A stretch of 6,960 nucleotides of DNA from Fibrobacteres bacterium CG2_30_45_31 (GTDB taxonomy: Bacteria; Fibrobacterota; Fibrobacteria; Fibrobacterales; Fibrobacteraceae). Location of the stretch: the NCBI GenBank assembly GCA_001873075.1, contig MNYL01000015.1, forward strand, positions 1-6,960, given 5' to 3'. The notes beneath the pieces are model-generated. The model did not search any database. It was given only the letters and a program-made list of their open reading frames with translations, and was not told the DNA's origin. Positions 5,256 to 6,960 of this stretch are shown piece after piece; the first letter of the stretch is position 1; the number at the start of each line of letters is the position of its first letter. The position numbers and the translations under genes are program-made.

Positions 5256-6710
5256 ATGCTTAATTTCATTGCAACCCAAATCAAAAACGCGCGACATTAT
5301 CCATACACATGGTATGTGTTATTCGCTTTTGCCCTATTTGTTTTTAATTGTTTTATCTGGTGGCAACCTTCTATTCTCCAATCGTTCCGTGAAAACCGAG
5401 CTGAAAATCGTTTTGCAGATTTTTGGGAAAAAGAAGGCGCGCAAAAATTCCAATCGGTAGGAATCACGCCGTCAGAACAAATTTACCAAGAAGAACTCGT
5501 GGATTATCTCAAAAAATATCACGAAAAAAATCCTCCACTCGTGCCAGAACAACGCATTGCACAAATGAAAACGGAATTTCGTGAATGGTGGGAAACCGGA
5601 GGCAAAGCAGATTATATACTCAAACAAGGCTTAGCTCCTAGCGAAGAACTCTATCAACAAGAGCTTAGCAAATGGATCAAGGGATACACAGACAAACTAC
5701 TCGAGTATAATCTGTTTTTGATCCCCAACGAAGGAAACATTCAAGCGCTCCTCACTTACTGGCTTCTGTTCCCCGGATTTTTTTCCCTGTTGATTTTCAT
5801 CGGTGGATTCCTTTTTACCATGTACTTTCTGGAGAAACGCTGGGGAGCCCTACCCGCTTTCGGCATTTTTCTTGGAAGTGTAATCCTCGGCGGAGTTATT
5901 TTTTCTGTGACGTTGCCTTTTTCCTATTTCGATCGCTATGCCGATATGCCCTTCATGGGAGGGAGTCTTTCTTTAGCACTCCTCTTAGGAGCAGCCTCCA
6001 TGGAGCGCGTCCGTTTTACCGTCCCCAAACCGATCATTGTGACTTGTGGCATTTTTCTCTTTTTAGACATGTTAGTGAATTGGACCGTGAATCCGAATCT
6101 GTTCGGGTTTGTGACTTTACTTACCCCCGTATTTTTTGGTAGCGGCATAATTTTAGGACGCAAAATGCCTCCTCGGAAAAAGAGCCAAAAAGAACTCGCT
6201 CAAGATAAATTAAATGCGGTTTTACAAAAAAAGAGTGGAGATCCCATTGCAGAGCGCAAAGCGAGAGCCCGGGCCGAAATTGATGCCGGTTTGTCCGCCG
6301 CAAATCAAGCCGAATACATAATCGCCTCTCGATTGCTCATCAGTGGTTTTAGTGCTCTATTACAAGAGTTCCCTTTGGATGTAGAATATCTAAAGTCAAC
6401 GGCGTCAAAAATGGTGAACCCTAATTTGTTCTTAGAAATATCGAGTGTTCAATGGCTGGAATGGGGTTGCACAGCGACAGAAAAGAATGTGCCAGAAGCA
6501 GCCATTAACCTTTTAGAAAAGGCATTAACGATCGAAAAAGAGGAATCTTTGGTGCGCAAAAGTTTGTACCGTATTGGAGAATTACGGATACGGTACCATT
6601 TGAAACCACAGGAAGGAATTAAACGCTTGGAAAAAGTGATCGAATTAGGAGATCACGATATCTTGGCCGCTCAAGCAAAAAAATTATTGGAGCAACAGAC
6701 ACACCAATAA
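5256..6710 (+). CDS. Rhomboid-like membrane protein, probably non-proteolytic, with TPR-like C-terminal tail
   Basis: The 484-residue protein has a membrane segment at about 19-36, then a long charged extramembrane segment (40-160), then a cluster of hydrophobic segments (about 164-190, 200-222, 234-248, 258-276, 282-301), then a basic stop (RKMPPRKK) and a soluble tail. The cluster resembles the rhomboid core: YFLEKRWGALPAFGIFLGS matches the 'LERRLG' turn after TM2, and GGSLSLALLLGAAS (235-248) matches the GxSG helix, with S237 in the serine position but Leu replacing the following Gly. The catalytic His helix (usually AHxxG) would be NLFGFVTLL and has no His. The TM2 HxxxN motif is also missing. 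It is therefore probably a pseudoprotease. Residues about 410-480 look like TPR-type helix pairs (INLLEKALTIEK, GIKRLEKVIELG). The start has only a weak AGAG upstream. The tail meets recF tail-to-tail with two bases between. Confidence 0.75.
   Translation: MLNFIATQIKNARHYPYTWYVLFAFALFVFNCFIWWQPSILQSFRENRAENRFADFWEKEGAQKFQSVGITPSEQIYQEELVDYLKKYHEKNPPLVPEQRIAQMKTEFREWWETGGKADYILKQGLAPSEELYQQELSKWIKGYTDKLLEYNLFLIPNEGNIQALLTYWLLFPGFFSLLIFIGGFLFTMYFLEKRWGALPAFGIFLGSVILGGVIFSVTLPFSYFDRYADMPFMGGSLSLALLLGAASMERVRFTVPKPIIVTCGIFLFLDMLVNWTVNPNLFGFVTLLTPVFFGSGIILGRKMPPRKKSQKELAQDKLNAVLQKKSGDPIAERKARARAEIDAGLSAANQAEYIIASRLLISGFSALLQEFPLDVEYLKSTASKMVNPNLFLEISSVQWLEWGCTATEKNVPEAAINLLEKALTIEKEESLVRKSLYRIGELRIRYHLKPQEGIKRLEKVIELGDHDILAAQAKKLLEQQTHQ
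5409..5696 (+). repeat. Tandem protein-level duplication in the rhomboid-like protein
   Basis: Residues 52-91 (5409-5528) and 107-147 (5574-5696) align with a single one-residue gap. Shared positions include F53/F108, W57/W112, E58/E113, G61/G116, G69/G125, PSE 72-74/128-130, YQ 77-78/133-134, EL 80-81/136-137, K86/K142, Y88/Y144 and K91/K147. The DNA has diverged, so this is an old duplication. Each unit looks like a small helical motif in the loop after the first membrane segment. Confidence 0.8.
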
Positions 6711-6712
6711 CT

Positions 6713-6960
6713 TTATTGCATACGAATCTCGTGATCGGGAGTGAAAGGAAGATCTTCTGCCCTTGGCGTTGCGACAAGCACTTGGCATTTCTTTTCACGG
6801 ATCACGTCAGCAACGGCCCCTCGACGCACAAGATCCAATTCTGCAAAAACATCATCTAACAAAAGCACTGGCGAAATAAGGTGCGTATTGGCAACATCTA
6901 CAGAAGCAAAGCGCATGGCAATCGCTGCGGAGCGACATTGCCCTTGAGAGCCCACCGAAC
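6713..6960 (-). CDS. recF: DNA replication/repair protein RecF, C-terminal part (5' end outside window)
   Basis: The last 82 or so residues of RecF are visible. RecF is an ABC-type ATPase that helps load RecA at single-stranded gaps with RecO and RecR. The visible region includes the signature motif SVGSQGQCRSAAIAMR, which contacts the other monomer's ATP, the Walker B stretch LLLDDVFAELD with its acidic pair and D-loop, and the following strand QVLVATPRAEDL. The frame runs off the right edge with no stop. A GTG at 6955 is not the start, because the signature motif continues upstream of it. SMC and RecN share these motifs, but the SQGQ signature, LLLDDVFAELD wording and closeness to the C terminus fit RecF. 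The stop at 6713 is two bases from the stop of the rhomboid-like gene. Confidence 0.9.
   Translation of the reverse strand, partial: SVGSQGQCRSAAIAMRFASVDVANTHLISPVLLLDDVFAELDLVRRGAVADVIREKKCQVLVATPRAEDLPFTPDHEIRMQ

Noticed and set aside
6713..6955. Complete 80-residue gene starting at GTG 6955
   Set aside because: The RecF signature motif continues upstream of the GTG and the frame is open to the window edge, so this is the 3' part of recF.

Overview
The window is ordinary bacterial chromosome. It carries part of a respiratory complex I (nuo) operon, a small unknown gene, a three-gene accessory block and the 3' end of recF. The sequence alone does not fix the organism. A Fibrobacter-like bacterium is my best guess from the gene styles and moderate base composition, and it is an inference only. 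There is no sign of phage, transposon, CRISPR array or RNA gene.

Layout. Positions 1-2557 are a tightly packed minus-strand run: nuoB, nuoC, nuoD and the first 22 codons of a further gene, joined by a 2-base gap and 4-base ATGA overlaps, each with a Shine-Dalgarno site inside the preceding gene. No nuoA lies in front of nuoB. Positions 2558-2884 hold no convincing gene but contain several nested and mutually exclusive inverted repeats. Positions 2885-3097 (minus) encode a 70-residue protein of unknown function. A good promoter lies so close to its start codon that the mRNA may be leaderless. Divergently, on the plus strand, lie a LOG/TIGR00730-type nucleotide phosphoribohydrolase (3200-4027), a soluble Ser/Thr protein kinase with a degenerate glycine-rich loop (4075-5184), and a rhomboid-like membrane protein with a duplicated extramembrane segment and a TPR-like tail (5256-6710). 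The last of these ends two bases from the 3' end of recF, which comes in on the minus strand (6713-6960, 5' end outside the window).

How they work together. NuoB, NuoC and NuoD form the connecting module of NADH:quinone oxidoreductase, from cluster N2 to the quinone cavity. The kinase and the apparently inactive rhomboid could form a signalling pair, but only adjacency and strand support this. The rhomboid-like protein and the structured 2751-2875 interval are the parts most worth follow-up. I found no clear evidence of a wholly new multi-gene system.
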